64,000 nucleotides of DNA from Williamsia muralis NBRC 105860 (GCF_001598915.1 NZ_BDAP01000001.1:868001-932000); one strand, 5' to 3'. Shown: positions 42,966 through 53,181, counted from the stretch's first letter. Notes: a model not told the origin generated them from the sequence alone. Numbers and translations are program-made.

Positions 42966-44273
42966 ATGACCGAACCCCGTGACCGCATGCTGCTCACCAG
43001 GCGCTCGGCTCTCACCGCACTTGCCGTCGGCGTCGCCGGCGTGACCGCCGCAGCCTGCTCGTCCGACGACAAATCGGGCAGCTCTGCCTCCGGCGAGAAG
43101 GGCCCTGCAGAGCCTGTCGCCGAGGTGTCGTACAGCCCTGCGCTCGACTCCACGGACGCCTCCCCGGTCGGCGAGATCGCGGTGACCGTGAAAGACGGCG
43201 TGCTGAACCCCGACGTCCAGCTCACCAACGCAAACGGGCGTGTGGTGGCGGGCACCATGTCCGAGGACCGCAAGACGTTCTCCATCTCCGAGCCCCTGGG
43301 CTACGGCGGCCAGTACACGTGGGCGGGCTCGGCAACCGGCAACGACCGCCAGACGGTTCCCGTGGCCGGCACCTTCACCACCGTCACGCCGCAGAACCAG
43401 ATCGGCGTGGTCATCAATATCGCCGACGGCCAGGAAGTGGGTGTCGCCGCGCCTCTCATCATCAAGTTCGATGAGGTGGTGACCGACAAGAAGGCGGTCG
43501 AGCAGGCGCTGAAGGTCACCACCACACCAGAGACCGAGGGCAGCTGGGGCTGGCTCGGCGAAGACGGTGGGTCGCGGGTGCATTGGCGTACCAAGGACTA
43601 CTACCAGCCCGGCACCAAGGTCTCGATGGTCGGAAAGCTCTACGGCCTCGACCACGGTGACGGCTACTACGGCGAGGCCGACGTCACCAGTGACTTCGTG
43701 ATCGGGCGCAACCAGGTGGTGCTCGCGGACGCCGACTCGCATCAGATCGTCGTCCAGAACGACGGCAACACGTTGATGACGTTGCCCTGCAGCTACGGCG
43801 AGGGCGACCTCGACCGCAACGTGACCCGATCGGGCATCCACGTGGTCAGCGAGAAGCACGAAGACTTCTACATGAGCAACCCGGCGGCCGGGTACTTCAA
43901 CGTCCGCGAACGATTTGCCGTACGAATCTCGAACAACGGTGAGTTCATCCACGCCAACCCCGACACCGTCGGAGTGCAGGGCTCGTCCAACGTCACCAAC
44001 GGGTGCATCAATCTGTCGCTGGCGAACGCGGAGCAGTACTTCAACACCGCGATGTACGGAGACCCGGTGGAGGTCACCAACACCCGAATCCCGTTGTCCG
44101 AGGCCGACGGTGACATCTACGACTGGATCTACGACTGGCAGACCTGGAAGTCGATGTCGGCTCTCGGCGGGGATCCCGAGGTCAAGAACGCCCCGGCCAC
44201 ACCCACCGACGCCCCCGACGTCTCCGGCATCCCGCCGACCCCGCAGAACACCGGCACACCTCCCGCCGGCTGA
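42966..44273 (+). CDS. lprQ: L,D-transpeptidase lipoprotein, LprQ type
   Basis: Makes 3-3 cross-links in peptidoglycan. The 435-residue protein begins with a twin-arginine-like, lipobox-bearing signal (LLTRRSAL...TAAACSS), then two immunoglobulin-like domains (about 50-260) and a YkuD catalytic domain. The nucleophile is Cys347 in NVTNGCINLS and a conserved histidine is His329 in GEFIHAN. It corresponds to Rv0483 (LprQ/LdtMt5). TAATGT at 42953-42958 ends seven bases before ATG 42966, so it probably has its own leaderless promoter after murB. Confidence 0.93.
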   Translation: MTEPRDRMLLTRRSALTALAVGVAGVTAAACSSDDKSGSSASGEKGPAEPVAEVSYSPALDSTDASPVGEIAVTVKDGVLNPDVQLTNANGRVVAGTMSEDRKTFSISEPLGYGGQYTWAGSATGNDRQTVPVAGTFTTVTPQNQIGVVINIADGQEVGVAAPLIIKFDEVVTDKKAVEQALKVTTTPETEGSWGWLGEDGGSRVHWRTKDYYQPGTKVSMVGKLYGLDHGDGYYGEADVTSDFVIGRNQVVLADADSHQIVVQNDGNTLMTLPCSYGEGDLDRNVTRSGIHVVSEKHEDFYMSNPAAGYFNVRERFAVRISNNGEFIHANPDTVGVQGSSNVTNGCINLSLANAEQYFNTAMYGDPVEVTNTRIPLSEADGDIYDWIYDWQTWKSMSALGGDPEVKNAPATPTDAPDVSGIPPTPQNTGTPPAG

Positions 44274-44285
44274 ACGGACAAAGAT

Positions 44286-45053
44286 CTAGCCGGTCTTGAT
44301 GTTCCGGCGTGCGGATGCCTGATCCCGCGGTTTGAGCAGGATCGTGTCGAGGTTGACGTGCGGGGGACGGCTCGCCACGAAACCGACCACCTCGGCGACG
44401 TCGTCGGCGGTCAGCGGTGTGAGCCCCTCGTAAACGGAGTCGGCCTTGGCCTGGTCGCCGTCGAATCGGACCAGTGAGAACTCGGTCTCGACCATGCCGG
44501 GCTGGATCTCGGTCAGACGAACCGGCTTACCCAGCAGCTCCGGGCGAAGCGTTCGATGCAGGAGGGCCTGGGCGTGCTTGGCCGAGGTGTATCCGGCACC
44601 GTTGTCGTAGGCCTCGATCGCTGCGATGGACGTGATGGTGACGATGAGTCCGTCGCCCGATTCGATCAGTTTGGGCAGCAGCGCCTTGGTGATCCGCAGG
44701 GTGCCCAGCACGTTGGTCTCCCACATCCAGCGCCAGTCGTCGAGGTCTGCGTCGGCGACGGTGGCGAGCCCCTTGGCCCCACCGGCGTTGTTCACCAGAA
44801 TCTCGACCGCGGGCACCTGGTCACAGAACTCCTGGACGGATGTGTCGTCGGTGACGTCGAGGGCGATGGCGGTTCCGCCGATCTCGGCGGCGAGGGCATC
44901 GATGCGGTCCACCCTGCGGGCGCCGACGACCACGTGATAGCCCTGAGCGGCAAGAACTCTGGCCGTTGCCTCCCCGATGCCTGAACTGGCGCCGGTTACT
45001 ACGGCGACCTTGCGTTCGCCAGGTTTGGACTCTGGGCTGCCTGCAATTGTCAT
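44286..45053 (-). CDS. Short-chain dehydrogenase/reductase
   Basis: A 255-residue classical SDR: VAVVTGASSGIGEATA, ILVNNAGGAKGL, the catalytic Ser of ITSIAAIEAYDNGAGYTSAKHA with YXXXK. It is most like NADP-dependent 3-hydroxy acid dehydrogenases (YdfG type) and corresponds to Rv0484c. ATG 45053 gives the usual N-terminus; a longer open frame upstream is the shadow of the divergent ROK gene. Its substrate is not defined. Confidence 0.88.
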   Translation of the reverse strand: MTIAGSPESKPGERKVAVVTGASSGIGEATARVLAAQGYHVVVGARRVDRIDALAAEIGGTAIALDVTDDTSVQEFCDQVPAVEILVNNAGGAKGLATVADADLDDWRWMWETNVLGTLRITKALLPKLIESGDGLIVTITSIAAIEAYDNGAGYTSAKHAQALLHRTLRPELLGKPVRLTEIQPGMVETEFSLVRFDGDQAKADSVYEGLTPLTADDVAEVVGFVASRPPHVNLDTILLKPRDQASARRNIKTG

Positions 45054-45122
45054 GGCCGCCAGTCTAAAGCTGTGGTGCCCGGTAGATTTCTCCAGCATGG
45101 GACCAGGACGCGGTAGTCGACT

Positions 45123-46238
45123 GTGAACACCCGATCCCGAACCACGCGGACCGTGTCGTTCGAGCGCGGCGACGGCGCGGCGGCGGTGGTCCTGCGTGCG
45201 GTGCGCACCCAAGGCCCGGTGACGCGTGACCGTCTGCCTTCGGCGACGGGGCTTTCGGCAGCCACCGTCAACCGGCAGCTGCAGGCGCTCGAGCGGCTCG
45301 GACTGGTACGCGAACGACCGGATCTGATCGCGGCCGGGGCCATCGGCCGACCGAAGATCCCGCTGACCATCGACCGAGATCGGTTCTGTGTGATCGCCAT
45401 TCACATCGGTGCCCGGTCCACGCTCCTGGTGGTCGCCGATCTCGGTGGCCGACTGCTGCAGACCGCCGCGATGTCGACACCCACCGGGCCCGTCGGGCCG
45501 GCCCTCGCGTTGATCGCCCGCCGGGCTGCGCTGGAGGCGGCGTCGTTCACCCACCGGGTTCCGCTCTGGGCCGGTGCTGCCGTCGGCGGTGAGGTCTATG
45601 ACGACGGCAGCGTCGACCACGCGCAGCTCGGATGGAGACGGGCCCCGGTGGGGCAGGTGCTCTCCGACGAGCTGGGTCTCCCGGTGTCGGTCAGCCCCCA
45701 CGTGCAGGCCATGGCCGCGGCCGAGTTGCTCCTGGCCGGGTCAGGCGACAGTTCGGGCGTGGACCTGCTGTTCTACGTGCGTGAGACGGTGGGACTGGCC
45801 ACCACGATCGACGGCCGGGTGCAGCGGCGGCCTGGCAATATCGGCCACCTTCCGGTGGTGGCGCCGCTGCTGTCGGGTTCTGCGGACGCGAAGTTGCAGG
45901 ATGTGGTGGGTCGCAAGGTCTTCGACCAGGCTGTCGCGGCGGGGGCAAACGTGAACGACGTCCTCGATGAGCGCGCACGGGTGTTGGGCGAAGCGGTCGC
46001 ACTGGTGCGAGACCTGATCAATCCCGACCGGGTGGTTCTCGCGGGCCAGGTGTTCGCCGAACACCCGCACGGGCTGGCCCCGGTGCAGGCCGCTTTCGAC
46101 GCTGCGAGCACGTTGCCGCCGATGGAGTTGTCGCCGCCGCGGTTCGGTGCGCGCGTGCAGGAGGGTGCCGCGATGGTGGTGTCGCTCGGTGCGATCTACG
46201 CTGATCCCATCGGAGCCTTGCAGGACGCGAGGGTATGA
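45123..46238 (+). CDS. ROK family transcriptional regulator
   Basis: A 371-residue protein with an N-terminal winged helix (VTRDRLPSATGLSAATVNRQLQALERLGLV) and a sugar-kinase-like ROK fold. The ATP-binding and catalytic residues of ROK kinases are poorly kept (NIGHLPVV replaces the usual GEXGH), so it is a sensor rather than a kinase. It corresponds to Rv0485, reported to control the pe13/ppe18 pair in M. tuberculosis, genes not seen here. The gap to the divergent SDR is 69 bases. Confidence 0.86.
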   Translation: MNTRSRTTRTVSFERGDGAAAVVLRAVRTQGPVTRDRLPSATGLSAATVNRQLQALERLGLVRERPDLIAAGAIGRPKIPLTIDRDRFCVIAIHIGARSTLLVVADLGGRLLQTAAMSTPTGPVGPALALIARRAALEAASFTHRVPLWAGAAVGGEVYDDGSVDHAQLGWRRAPVGQVLSDELGLPVSVSPHVQAMAAAELLLAGSGDSSGVDLLFYVRETVGLATTIDGRVQRRPGNIGHLPVVAPLLSGSADAKLQDVVGRKVFDQAVAAGANVNDVLDERARVLGEAVALVRDLINPDRVVLAGQVFAEHPHGLAPVQAAFDAASTLPPMELSPPRFGARVQEGAAMVVSLGAIYADPIGALQDARV

Positions 46239-46268
46239 CGCGACTCCCGGAAGGACCCTCCACCGCAC

Positions 46269-47093
46269 ATGGCCGACCTTGATCCCCAAGCCCAGCGCGA
46301 TGTATCGATGTACCTCGACGTCGCCGTGAACGCCGCCACCGAGATAGAGCTACAAGTCGCGGTCGCCCGGATGCCCGGGCTGGATTTCTCCGACGAGTTG
46401 TCGATCACGCTGAACGGCAACACCATTGTTCCCGACGAGATCATCAGCGACAGCGGGAACCGGATTCACTGGATCCATGCCGAGCCGGGCAATCTCTACG
46501 TCCAGTACCGCGCCCGCGTGCACGGGCAGGCTGATCCTGCTGGGGTCGGCCGCTTCGATCCGTCGCTGTACCTGCGGCCCAGTCGCTATGCGGAGGCGGA
46601 CAAGTTCTTCGGCTTCGCGGCCGGGCAGTTCGACACCACCGCCTCGCCGGCTGATCAGCTGGTCGCGGTGACCGACTTCGTGCGACAACGCATTTCGTAC
46701 ATCTTCGGCGCCAGCGACCCGATCGACGGCGCTGCCGACACCCTGATGTCGGGGGCGGGTGTGTGTCGCGACTTCGCGCATCTCGTGGTCGCACTGTTGC
46801 GCGCCTTGGGAATTCCGGCCCGGCTGGTCGCGGTGTACGCACCGGGCCTGTCGCCGATGGACTTTCACGCGGTCGCCGAGGCGCTCATCGACGACCGCTG
46901 GGTGGTGGTGGACGCCACCGGACTGGCGCCCCGGCAGTCGCTGGTGCGCATCGCGACCGGTCGCGACGCCGCCGACACGGCGTTCCTCGACAATCACGGG
47001 GGAGACGTCGTGCTGAACAGCTACCAGGTCAGCGCGGTCGTCTCGGGCGATCTGCCCCTCGACGACCATGCCGAGCAGGTTCAGTTGCGCTGA
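46269..47093 (+). CDS. Transglutaminase-like protein
   Basis: A 274-residue protein: a beta-rich N-terminal domain of about 130 residues and a papain-like transglutaminase core. The triad is Cys166 (GAGVCRDFAHL), His200 (MDFHAVAEA) and an aspartate near 216 (VVVDATG). Such bacterial proteins act as peptidases, amidases or cross-linkers; no signal peptide is visible, so a cytosolic role is likely. It begins 30 bases after the ROK gene and may be co-transcribed. The following 255 bases contain only a shared hairpin. Confidence 0.85.
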   Translation: MADLDPQAQRDVSMYLDVAVNAATEIELQVAVARMPGLDFSDELSITLNGNTIVPDEIISDSGNRIHWIHAEPGNLYVQYRARVHGQADPAGVGRFDPSLYLRPSRYAEADKFFGFAAGQFDTTASPADQLVAVTDFVRQRISYIFGASDPIDGAADTLMSGAGVCRDFAHLVVALLRALGIPARLVAVYAPGLSPMDFHAVAEALIDDRWVVVDATGLAPRQSLVRIATGRDAADTAFLDNHGGDVVLNSYQVSAVVSGDLPLDDHAEQVQLR

Positions 47094-47323
47094 TCGCTGC
47101 CTATGCCGTCGATCACCGGGAGCGTGGTCTGACGTACGACCGCCACGACGGTGAGGTGCATCGGGTGAGGTGGCCCATGGGCGGCGTCGCCGACCCCGGG
47201 TTCTCCGGTGCCGGCGACGATGCCGGACAAGCCAGTGGGAATCGTCTGGTGTGCCGCGGTGCGTAGCTCATGCGACAACAGTGCGCGGCGGTGCTTGGTG
47301 ATCACTTGGAACCGACTTGGCGC

Positions 47324-47344
47324 CGCCGACGCCGGAGGTCGGCG
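47324..47344. terminator. Bidirectional hairpin between convergent genes
   Basis: CGCCGAC and GTCGGCG pair around a seven-base loop, immediately before the stop of the trehalose gene on the minus strand. It could end transcripts from both sides. No T-run is present on the plus side. Confidence 0.45.
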
Positions 47345-47348
47345 CTTG

Positions 47349-49907
47349 TCAGACCCCGAGCAGCCTCGCGCAACGAAGTAACCCGATGTGGCTGTAGGCC
47401 TGCGGATGATTACCGAGGGACCGTTCCGCGACCGGGTCGTACTCTTCGGACAGCAATCCCGTCGGACCGGCGGCCTTGACCATCTGATCGAACAGCGCCT
47501 CGGCATCGTTGCGACGGTCGATCAGCAGGTAGGACTCGATCAGCCAGGCGGCACACAGGTGGAAGCCGCCCTCGCCGCCGGGCAGGCCGTCGTCGTGGTG
47601 GTAGCGGTACACCGTTGAGCCGCTGCGCAGTTCGGCCTCCGTCGCGTTCACCGTTGCGGTGAATCGCGGATCGGACGGATCGATCAGACCCGACAGCCCG
47701 ATGTGCAGTGTCGCGGCGTCGAGATCGATGCCGTCATAGGCCGCGGTGTACGAGCGCGCGGTGTCGTTCCAGCCTTCGCGCAGTACCTGGCGTGCAATGG
47801 TGTCACGCAGGACGGGCCATCCGAGTTGCACCTGACGGCCGAACTCGTCGCCGAGCTTGAGAGCCCGGTCCACGGTCATCCAGCACATCACCTTGGAATA
47901 GACGTGATGTCGCGGATTGCCGCGGATCTCCCAGATGCCGTGGTCTGGTTCGGTCCACCGGCGTTCGACGGCATAGACCATGTCGCGCACCAGATCCCAG
48001 TCCTCGTCCCTGAGGGGTTTCGGATCACCGGCTGCCTTGCGTGCGTGCGAGAGGGTGGAGATCAAATCGACGATCGGGCCGAACACATCGAGCTGCACCT
48101 GCTGGTTGGCAGCGTTGCCGACGCGGACGGGACGCGACCCGGCGTATCCGGGCAGGGAGTCGATCACGGCCTCGGGGGGAAGGCCGGTGCCGGCCAGTGT
48201 GTAGAGCGGGTGGAGCCACTCGGGGCCGGTGACCGTCCCGAGCACCTGGTGCAGCCAGCCGAGGTAGTCCTCGGCCTCGGTGTACGAACCGACCGAGACC
48301 AGCGCGGACGCGGTCAATGCGGCATCACGAAGCCAGCAGTAGCGGTAGTCCCAGTTGCGGACTCCACCGATCTCCTCGGGCAATGACGTGGTGGCCGCCG
48401 CCATGATCGAGCCGGTGTCGGCGTGCACCAGCCCACGCAGGGTGAGCGCCGAACGCTTCATCAGGTCGCGTTTGACGTTGGGCAGGTCCAGGGTCTTTGC
48501 CCAGTCGCTCCAGTAACTCTCGGCCGCGGCGCGACGCTCGGCTTCTGGCAGCGGATGGGCGTCGAGATCTTCGGTGCCGCAGCGCAATTCGAGGACGATC
48601 TCACCGCCGGACGGATCGATCACCGCAGTGGCCGTCTGGTGGTTCTTCTCGCTCTCGATCTCCCAGGTGACCCCGGGGGACCGGAGGACCAGTGGCTCGT
48701 TGGAGCCGAGCACACGCAGACCCTCGTCGGACGTCTCGATCCGCACGGCCGCCTGCCCGAACTCGGGCCGGGGCGCGAACCGCACATGGACGGGAACGTC
48801 ACCGCGGATGACCCGGGTCAGATCGGTGCGGCCGACCGGCACGTCGTGGGGCAGATAGTCGGTGACCTCGAGCCCGGCCCATCGGGTGCGGACGGTCATG
48901 GTGCTGTCGATGTAGCGCTGGCTCAGTGGCAAGGGTGCTGCCTTGCCGGGCTCGATGGGCGGCCCGACCGCGAACTCGCCGGCCTCGTCGGTGCCCAGGA
49001 GACTGCCGAACAGTGCGGCGGAGTCGGGTTCGGGGTGGCACATCCAGCAGACCTTGGCGTCGGGCGTGACGAGCGCGACGGTGCGCGGTGACGCGAGCAT
49101 GGTGAGTCGCTCGATGGGGACCGCATTGCCACCGCGAAGCCAGGTGCGTCGCTCCTCGACGAGGAAGGCCAGGGCTGTGGCGACCTGTTCGGTGTCGTCC
49201 ACGCGGTACGCGGCCAGCGAGTCGCCCTCACCGACCTTGACCCCCAGATCTGGTCCGTGCAGTCGCAGGAACGCCTTCTCGTCGGTGACGTCGTCGCCGA
49301 AGAAGACCGCGGCACTGGCCCCGGCCTCGTGACGCAAGATGTCGAGCGCCTGGCCTTTGTCGGTGATGATCACGGCCAGTTCGATGACCGACTTGCCCTC
49401 GGTGACCTGTACCCCGTCCCAGGTGGCCGGTCCGGTGCGGGCACGATGCAGCGCGGCGTCGGCGTCGGTCTTGGAGGCGTTGCGCACATGCAGAGCGGTG
49501 CTGGCGGGCTTGGCCTCCACCGTGACGCCCTCGTAGTCGGCCGCGATCGCACGGAACTCGACGACGAGGGTGTCGAGCAGTTCGTGGGCGGCCGGGGTGA
49601 TCTCGTGTACGAAGCCGATGTCGAACTCGCTGCCGTGACTACCGACCAGGTGCACCTCGGCAGGCAACCGCGACAGGGTCGCCAGATCGCGGAGGGCACG
49701 GCCGGAGATCACGGCTGCGGTGGTGCTGTCGAGCTCGGCCAGCGCACGCATGGCGCGCACCGAGTCGGTGTTGGGGCGGGCGTCCTCAGGCCTGGAGACG
49801 ATCGGGGCCATGCAGCCGTCGTAGTCCGAGGCGACCAGCAGCCGGGGCATACGTGCGATGGTTTTGAGGGCGCGACGCAGTTCCGGGTCGAGGTCTTGTG
49901 CACTCAC
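47349..49907 (-). CDS. Trehalose-6-phosphate phosphatase fused to GH15 trehalase-like domain
   Basis: The first 255 residues are an OtsB-type HAD phosphatase: DYDGCMAPI holds the nucleophile aspartates, SGRALRDL and GDDVTDEKAF the later motifs. Residues 260-852 form a GH15 glucoamylase/trehalase-like domain with GVRNWDYRYCWLRDAALT and LLSEEYDP. One half would make trehalose from trehalose 6-phosphate and the other could hydrolyse it, or act on another alpha-glucan. It is the last gene of a trehalose operon with otsA, 73 bases downstream of it. Related actinobacterial fusions exist; the balance of activities is unknown. Confidence 0.87.
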   Translation of the reverse strand: MSAQDLDPELRRALKTIARMPRLLVASDYDGCMAPIVSRPEDARPNTDSVRAMRALAELDSTTAAVISGRALRDLATLSRLPAEVHLVGSHGSEFDIGFVHEITPAAHELLDTLVVEFRAIAADYEGVTVEAKPASTALHVRNASKTDADAALHRARTGPATWDGVQVTEGKSVIELAVIITDKGQALDILRHEAGASAAVFFGDDVTDEKAFLRLHGPDLGVKVGEGDSLAAYRVDDTEQVATALAFLVEERRTWLRGGNAVPIERLTMLASPRTVALVTPDAKVCWMCHPEPDSAALFGSLLGTDEAGEFAVGPPIEPGKAAPLPLSQRYIDSTMTVRTRWAGLEVTDYLPHDVPVGRTDLTRVIRGDVPVHVRFAPRPEFGQAAVRIETSDEGLRVLGSNEPLVLRSPGVTWEIESEKNHQTATAVIDPSGGEIVLELRCGTEDLDAHPLPEAERRAAAESYWSDWAKTLDLPNVKRDLMKRSALTLRGLVHADTGSIMAAATTSLPEEIGGVRNWDYRYCWLRDAALTASALVSVGSYTEAEDYLGWLHQVLGTVTGPEWLHPLYTLAGTGLPPEAVIDSLPGYAGSRPVRVGNAANQQVQLDVFGPIVDLISTLSHARKAAGDPKPLRDEDWDLVRDMVYAVERRWTEPDHGIWEIRGNPRHHVYSKVMCWMTVDRALKLGDEFGRQVQLGWPVLRDTIARQVLREGWNDTARSYTAAYDGIDLDAATLHIGLSGLIDPSDPRFTATVNATEAELRSGSTVYRYHHDDGLPGGEGGFHLCAAWLIESYLLIDRRNDAEALFDQMVKAAGPTGLLSEEYDPVAERSLGNHPQAYSHIGLLRCARLLGV

Positions 49908-49980
49908 TCAGCGAGTCTAAGACCGTCGACCCCTGTGGCGTCCAATCCGTCCTGCCCTGGACCGATAAATGCTGCGTTCG

Positions 49981-51468
49981 TCACACTTCTTCGACCAGAT
50001 CGATGCGGCGGTCGCCGCTCGACATGGTCTCGGGGTCGGCACCGAGTGCTCCGAGGAAACTCTCGGCCCACCGCTGCACGTCATGTGCGAGCACCTGCCT
50101 GCGCAGCGCCCGCATCCGACGCCGACCCTCGTCGGGGTCTTGCTCGAGGGCTGCGACGATCGCGTTCTTGACACCTTCGGTGTCGTACGGGTTGGCCTGG
50201 AACGCCTGACGCAATTCGGCTGCCGCGCCGGTGAACTCACTGAGCACCAGCGCCCCGCCGAGGTCGCTGCGGCAGGCGACGTACTCCTTGGCGACCAGGT
50301 TCATGCCGTCGCGCAGCGGCGTGATCAACATGACGTCGGCGGCCACGAAGAAGGCGATCAGGTCTTCGCGGGGAACGGGCTGGTGCAGATACTGGATGAC
50401 CGGGTGCCCCACACGTCCGTAGGTGCCGTTGATGTTGCCCACCAACTGTTCGATCTCGCCGCGCATCTTGATGTAGCTGTCGACCCGCTCGCGGCTGGGC
50501 GTCGCCAGCTGCAACATGGTGACCTCGTTGGGGTCGACCCGGCCTTCTTCGAACAGTTCGGACAGCGCCTGCAGCCGGACGTCGATGCCCTTGGTGTAGT
50601 CGAGGCGGTCGACACCGAGCAGCACCTTCTTCGGGCTGCCCAGCTCCTCCCGGATCTCGACGGCGCGTTTGCGGATCTCTTTGGTCTTGGCCTGGGTGTC
50701 GAGTTCGCCGGAGTCGATCGAGATGGGGAATGCACCCACCCGGACCGTGCGGAATCCGACTTGGACCACGCCGAACTTGGAGCGGACGCCGACCTGGCCC
50801 TTGGATGTCGCCTGTCCGGCCAGCCGCCGGGCGAGGTACAGGAAGTTCTGTGCGCCGCCGGGAAGGTGGAAGCCGATCAGGTCGGCGCCGAGCAGACCCT
50901 CGATGATCTCGGTGCGCCACGGCATCTGCATGAACAGTTCCACCGGCGGGAACGGGATGTGCAGGAAGAACCCGATCCGGAGATCGGGACGCAGCATGCG
51001 CAGCATCTTCGGCACCAGTTGCAACTGGTAGTCCTGGATCCAGACCAACGCACCTTCGGCGGCCGCCTCGGACGCTGCCTCGGCGAACCTGCGGTTGATG
51101 GCCACATAGCTGTTCCACCACGTGCGGTTGTACTCGGGTTTGACGATGACGTCGTGGTACAGCGGCCAGAGGGTGGCGTTGGAGAAGCCCTCGTAGTAGT
51201 CGGCGATCTCCTGCGCGCTCATTGATACGGCGTAGAGCTGGAGTCCTTCGACCTCAGGGTGTTCTGCGGCGTCGGGGACACCCGACCAACCGACCCACGC
51301 ACCCGTCTGCGACCGCAGGATCGGTTCCAGGGCGGTGACCAGACCACCCGGACTGCGCTTCCAGCGCACGGTGCCATCCGCGAGCGTCTCTTTGTCTACC
51401 GGCAGGCGATTCGCGACTACGACGAAATCGGCGCGGGTATCGGACTCATTCGATCGCTGCGGAGTCAC
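49981..51468 (-). CDS. otsA: Alpha,alpha-trehalose-phosphate synthase
   Basis: Joins glucose from a nucleotide sugar to glucose 6-phosphate. The 495-residue GT20 enzyme has the N-terminal glucose-6-phosphate loop ([18 protein letters not shown]), [32 protein letters not shown] and the nucleotide-sugar site [17 protein letters not shown] 51468 starts four bases after the stop of a 55-residue gene, so the two are coupled. Trehalose is both a protectant and the carrier for mycolates in these bacteria. Confidence 0.95.
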   Translation of the reverse strand: MTPQRSNESDTRADFVVVANRLPVDKETLADGTVRWKRSPGGLVTALEPILRSQTGAWVGWSGVPDAAEHPEVEGLQLYAVSMSAQEIADYYEGFSNATLWPLYHDVIVKPEYNRTWWNSYVAINRRFAEAASEAAAEGALVWIQDYQLQLVPKMLRMLRPDLRIGFFLHIPFPPVELFMQMPWRTEIIEGLLGADLIGFHLPGGAQNFLYLARRLAGQATSKGQVGVRSKFGVVQVGFRTVRVGAFPISIDSGELDTQAKTKEIRKRAVEIREELGSPKKVLLGVDRLDYTKGIDVRLQALSELFEEGRVDPNEVTMLQLATPSRERVDSYIKMRGEIEQLVGNINGTYGRVGHPVIQYLHQPVPREDLIAFFVAADVMLITPLRDGMNLVAKEYVACRSDLGGALVLSEFTGAAAELRQAFQANPYDTEGVKNAIVAALEQDPDEGRRRMRALRRQVLAHDVQRWAESFLGALGADPETMSSGDRRIDLVEEV

Positions 51469-51471
51469 GAA

Positions 51472-51639
51472 TCAGGCTTCGCCCGGCGCGATTCCGAGCA
51501 TCCCGAACAGCATTCGGCATTCATCGGCATCGGTGGCGTAAGCGGCAACCACTCGGCGGGCAGAATTGGCGGTCTCGTCGGCCACGGGTTCCAGATCCTC
51601 GTCCGCGAGGTCAGTCTTATCGCTGGTCTTGGCAGGCAT
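51472..51639 (-). CDS. Small protein coupled to otsA (55 aa)
   Basis: ATG 51639 opens a 55-residue frame: an acidic start (PAKTSDKTDLADEDLEPVADE) followed by a helix-forming C-terminus (RRVVAAYATDADECRMLFGMLGI). It ends three bases before the otsA start and begins 17 bases after the ThrE stop on the same strand, so it fits tightly in the operon. It was below the size cut-off of routine ORF calling. A small gene next to otsA also occurs in mycobacteria as far as I recall. A regulator or partner of OtsA is possible but untested. Confidence 0.7.
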   Translation of the reverse strand: MPAKTSDKTDLADEDLEPVADETANSARRVVAAYATDADECRMLFGMLGIAPGEA

Positions 51640-51656
51640 GGCGCCATAATACCTGT

Positions 51657-53174
51657 TCAGTTTTGTCCTTCGGTCACGCCGGGGCGCGCCTGGATCTGAT
51701 GCATCGGCTCGGTGGCCGCGTCGGGATCGGACTCGGGTTCTTCGGTCAGACGACCGGGCCGAATGGCCGAGCGGGCGGTCAACAGAACCCGTGTCGGTTT
51801 GGTGGGGATACGAGGCCGTCGCAGGGTGCGTGCGATGAACTCGCCGAGCGTCACACCGGCCGCCAGACTCACGCCCGTACCCACCGCGGCAGCCAAGGCC
51901 GTGAAGCCGTCCACGGTCTGGTCGCCCAGGATTCCGTAGAGGCCGCGGTAGATCGCCAGACCCGGGAGCAGCGGCGTGATGCCCGCGACCGCGACCACAA
52001 GCGGCGGCGTCACCGCCCGGCGGGCCAGCAGACCACCGACCAGCCCGACCAGGGCCGCGGCGAATCCGGCGGAGATCACCGAGCCGATGCTGAAGTGTTC
52101 GGCGGCAGCGACCACCGCGGCGCCGAGGGCACCACCGAAGAAGGCGGTGGAGAGTGCGCGGCGCTCGGCGTAACTGGCGAGCGCGAATGCGGCCGCGGCC
52201 AGACCGCCCGCGACGACCCGCGTCGGAGTGGTGGCCAGGTCGAACGACGTCGAGGTGGTGATGGTCGGCAGATAGATGCCCGTCCCTTCGAGGGCGCGGA
52301 TCGCGATACCGACACCGCTGATGATGCCGCCGGTCATGATCATCAGTTCGAAGAACCGGGCGGCGCCGGTGATGGGTGCGCCCGTGATGGCGTCCTGCAC
52401 CGAACCGACCAACGACAGACCGGACAGCAGCACGATGACGCCCGCAGCGATGACCTGTGACGGAGCGATGTCGACGCCGAGGGTGTCCTGATACTGGAAC
52501 ACCAGCGCGGCGGGGATCACCGCGATGAATCCGCCGGTGACCTGCTGGAAGAACAGCGGCGTGCCGATCTTGTTGAGCAGCCGATTGGTTCGGTCGATCA
52601 CGGCCGTGGTGATGAAGGCGACCACGGCAACGAGCCAGCCACCTCCCAGGAGCACCGACAGCGACGCCGCCATCGATGACCAGGCCAGTGTGGCTATCCA
52701 GCGACGGTACGGGTGCGGCGCGGCGATGATCGAGTCGATGACCTCGTGCGCTTCGCCGGGGTCGATGGCGCGACTGCGGATCTTGCGGACCAGGCGGTCG
52801 ACCGCGGCCAGCCGGGTGAAGTCGAGTGAGCGGTAGTGCACCGTCCTCATCGCGGTCACGGGCGGCATCGATGCGCCGCGACGGGCACTGACCCAGATGG
52901 TGTTGTACGTGACGTCCACTTCGCAGTTCTCGACGCCGTACATGCTCGCCACAAATCGCACCTGGGTCTGGGTGTCGATCGCGCCGGTTCCGGAGTCGAG
53001 TAGCACCGCACCGACCTTGATCGCCAGATCCAGGACTTCGGTGACCGCGGCATCGTCGGTGAGGTCGATCGGCCGACGTGGGGACACCGCCGGTTCGAAC
53101 GGTTCGATGGTGTCGATCGTCGCTCGGTGGTTCCCGACGAGGCGGCCCGCAAGAGTCGCGATATACTCGCGCAC
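51657..53174 (-). CDS. Threonine/serine exporter (ThrE family)
   Basis: A 505-residue membrane transporter. About 140 N-terminal residues are soluble (DUF1212-type: VLLDSGTGAIDTQTQVRFVASMYGVENCEVDVTYNTIWVS), then about ten transmembrane helices from residue 160 to 440, then a hydrophilic tail. ThrE exports threonine and serine in Corynebacterium glutamicum with proton-motive force. GTG 53174 lies eight bases from the 5' end of the divergent tRNA-Thr gene, so transcription must start inside or beyond the tRNA region, or the true start is internal. A threonine exporter next to a threonine tRNA is probably coincidence. Confidence 0.88.
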   Translation of the reverse strand: MREYIATLAGRLVGNHRATIDTIEPFEPAVSPRRPIDLTDDAAVTEVLDLAIKVGAVLLDSGTGAIDTQTQVRFVASMYGVENCEVDVTYNTIWVSARRGASMPPVTAMRTVHYRSLDFTRLAAVDRLVRKIRSRAIDPGEAHEVIDSIIAAPHPYRRWIATLAWSSMAASLSVLLGGGWLVAVVAFITTAVIDRTNRLLNKIGTPLFFQQVTGGFIAVIPAALVFQYQDTLGVDIAPSQVIAAGVIVLLSGLSLVGSVQDAITGAPITGAARFFELMIMTGGIISGVGIAIRALEGTGIYLPTITTSTSFDLATTPTRVVAGGLAAAAFALASYAERRALSTAFFGGALGAAVVAAAEHFSIGSVISAGFAAALVGLVGGLLARRAVTPPLVVAVAGITPLLPGLAIYRGLYGILGDQTVDGFTALAAAVGTGVSLAAGVTLGEFIARTLRRPRIPTKPTRVLLTARSAIRPGRLTEEPESDPDAATEPMHQIQARPGVTEGQN

Positions 53175-53181
53175 GCAGTTT

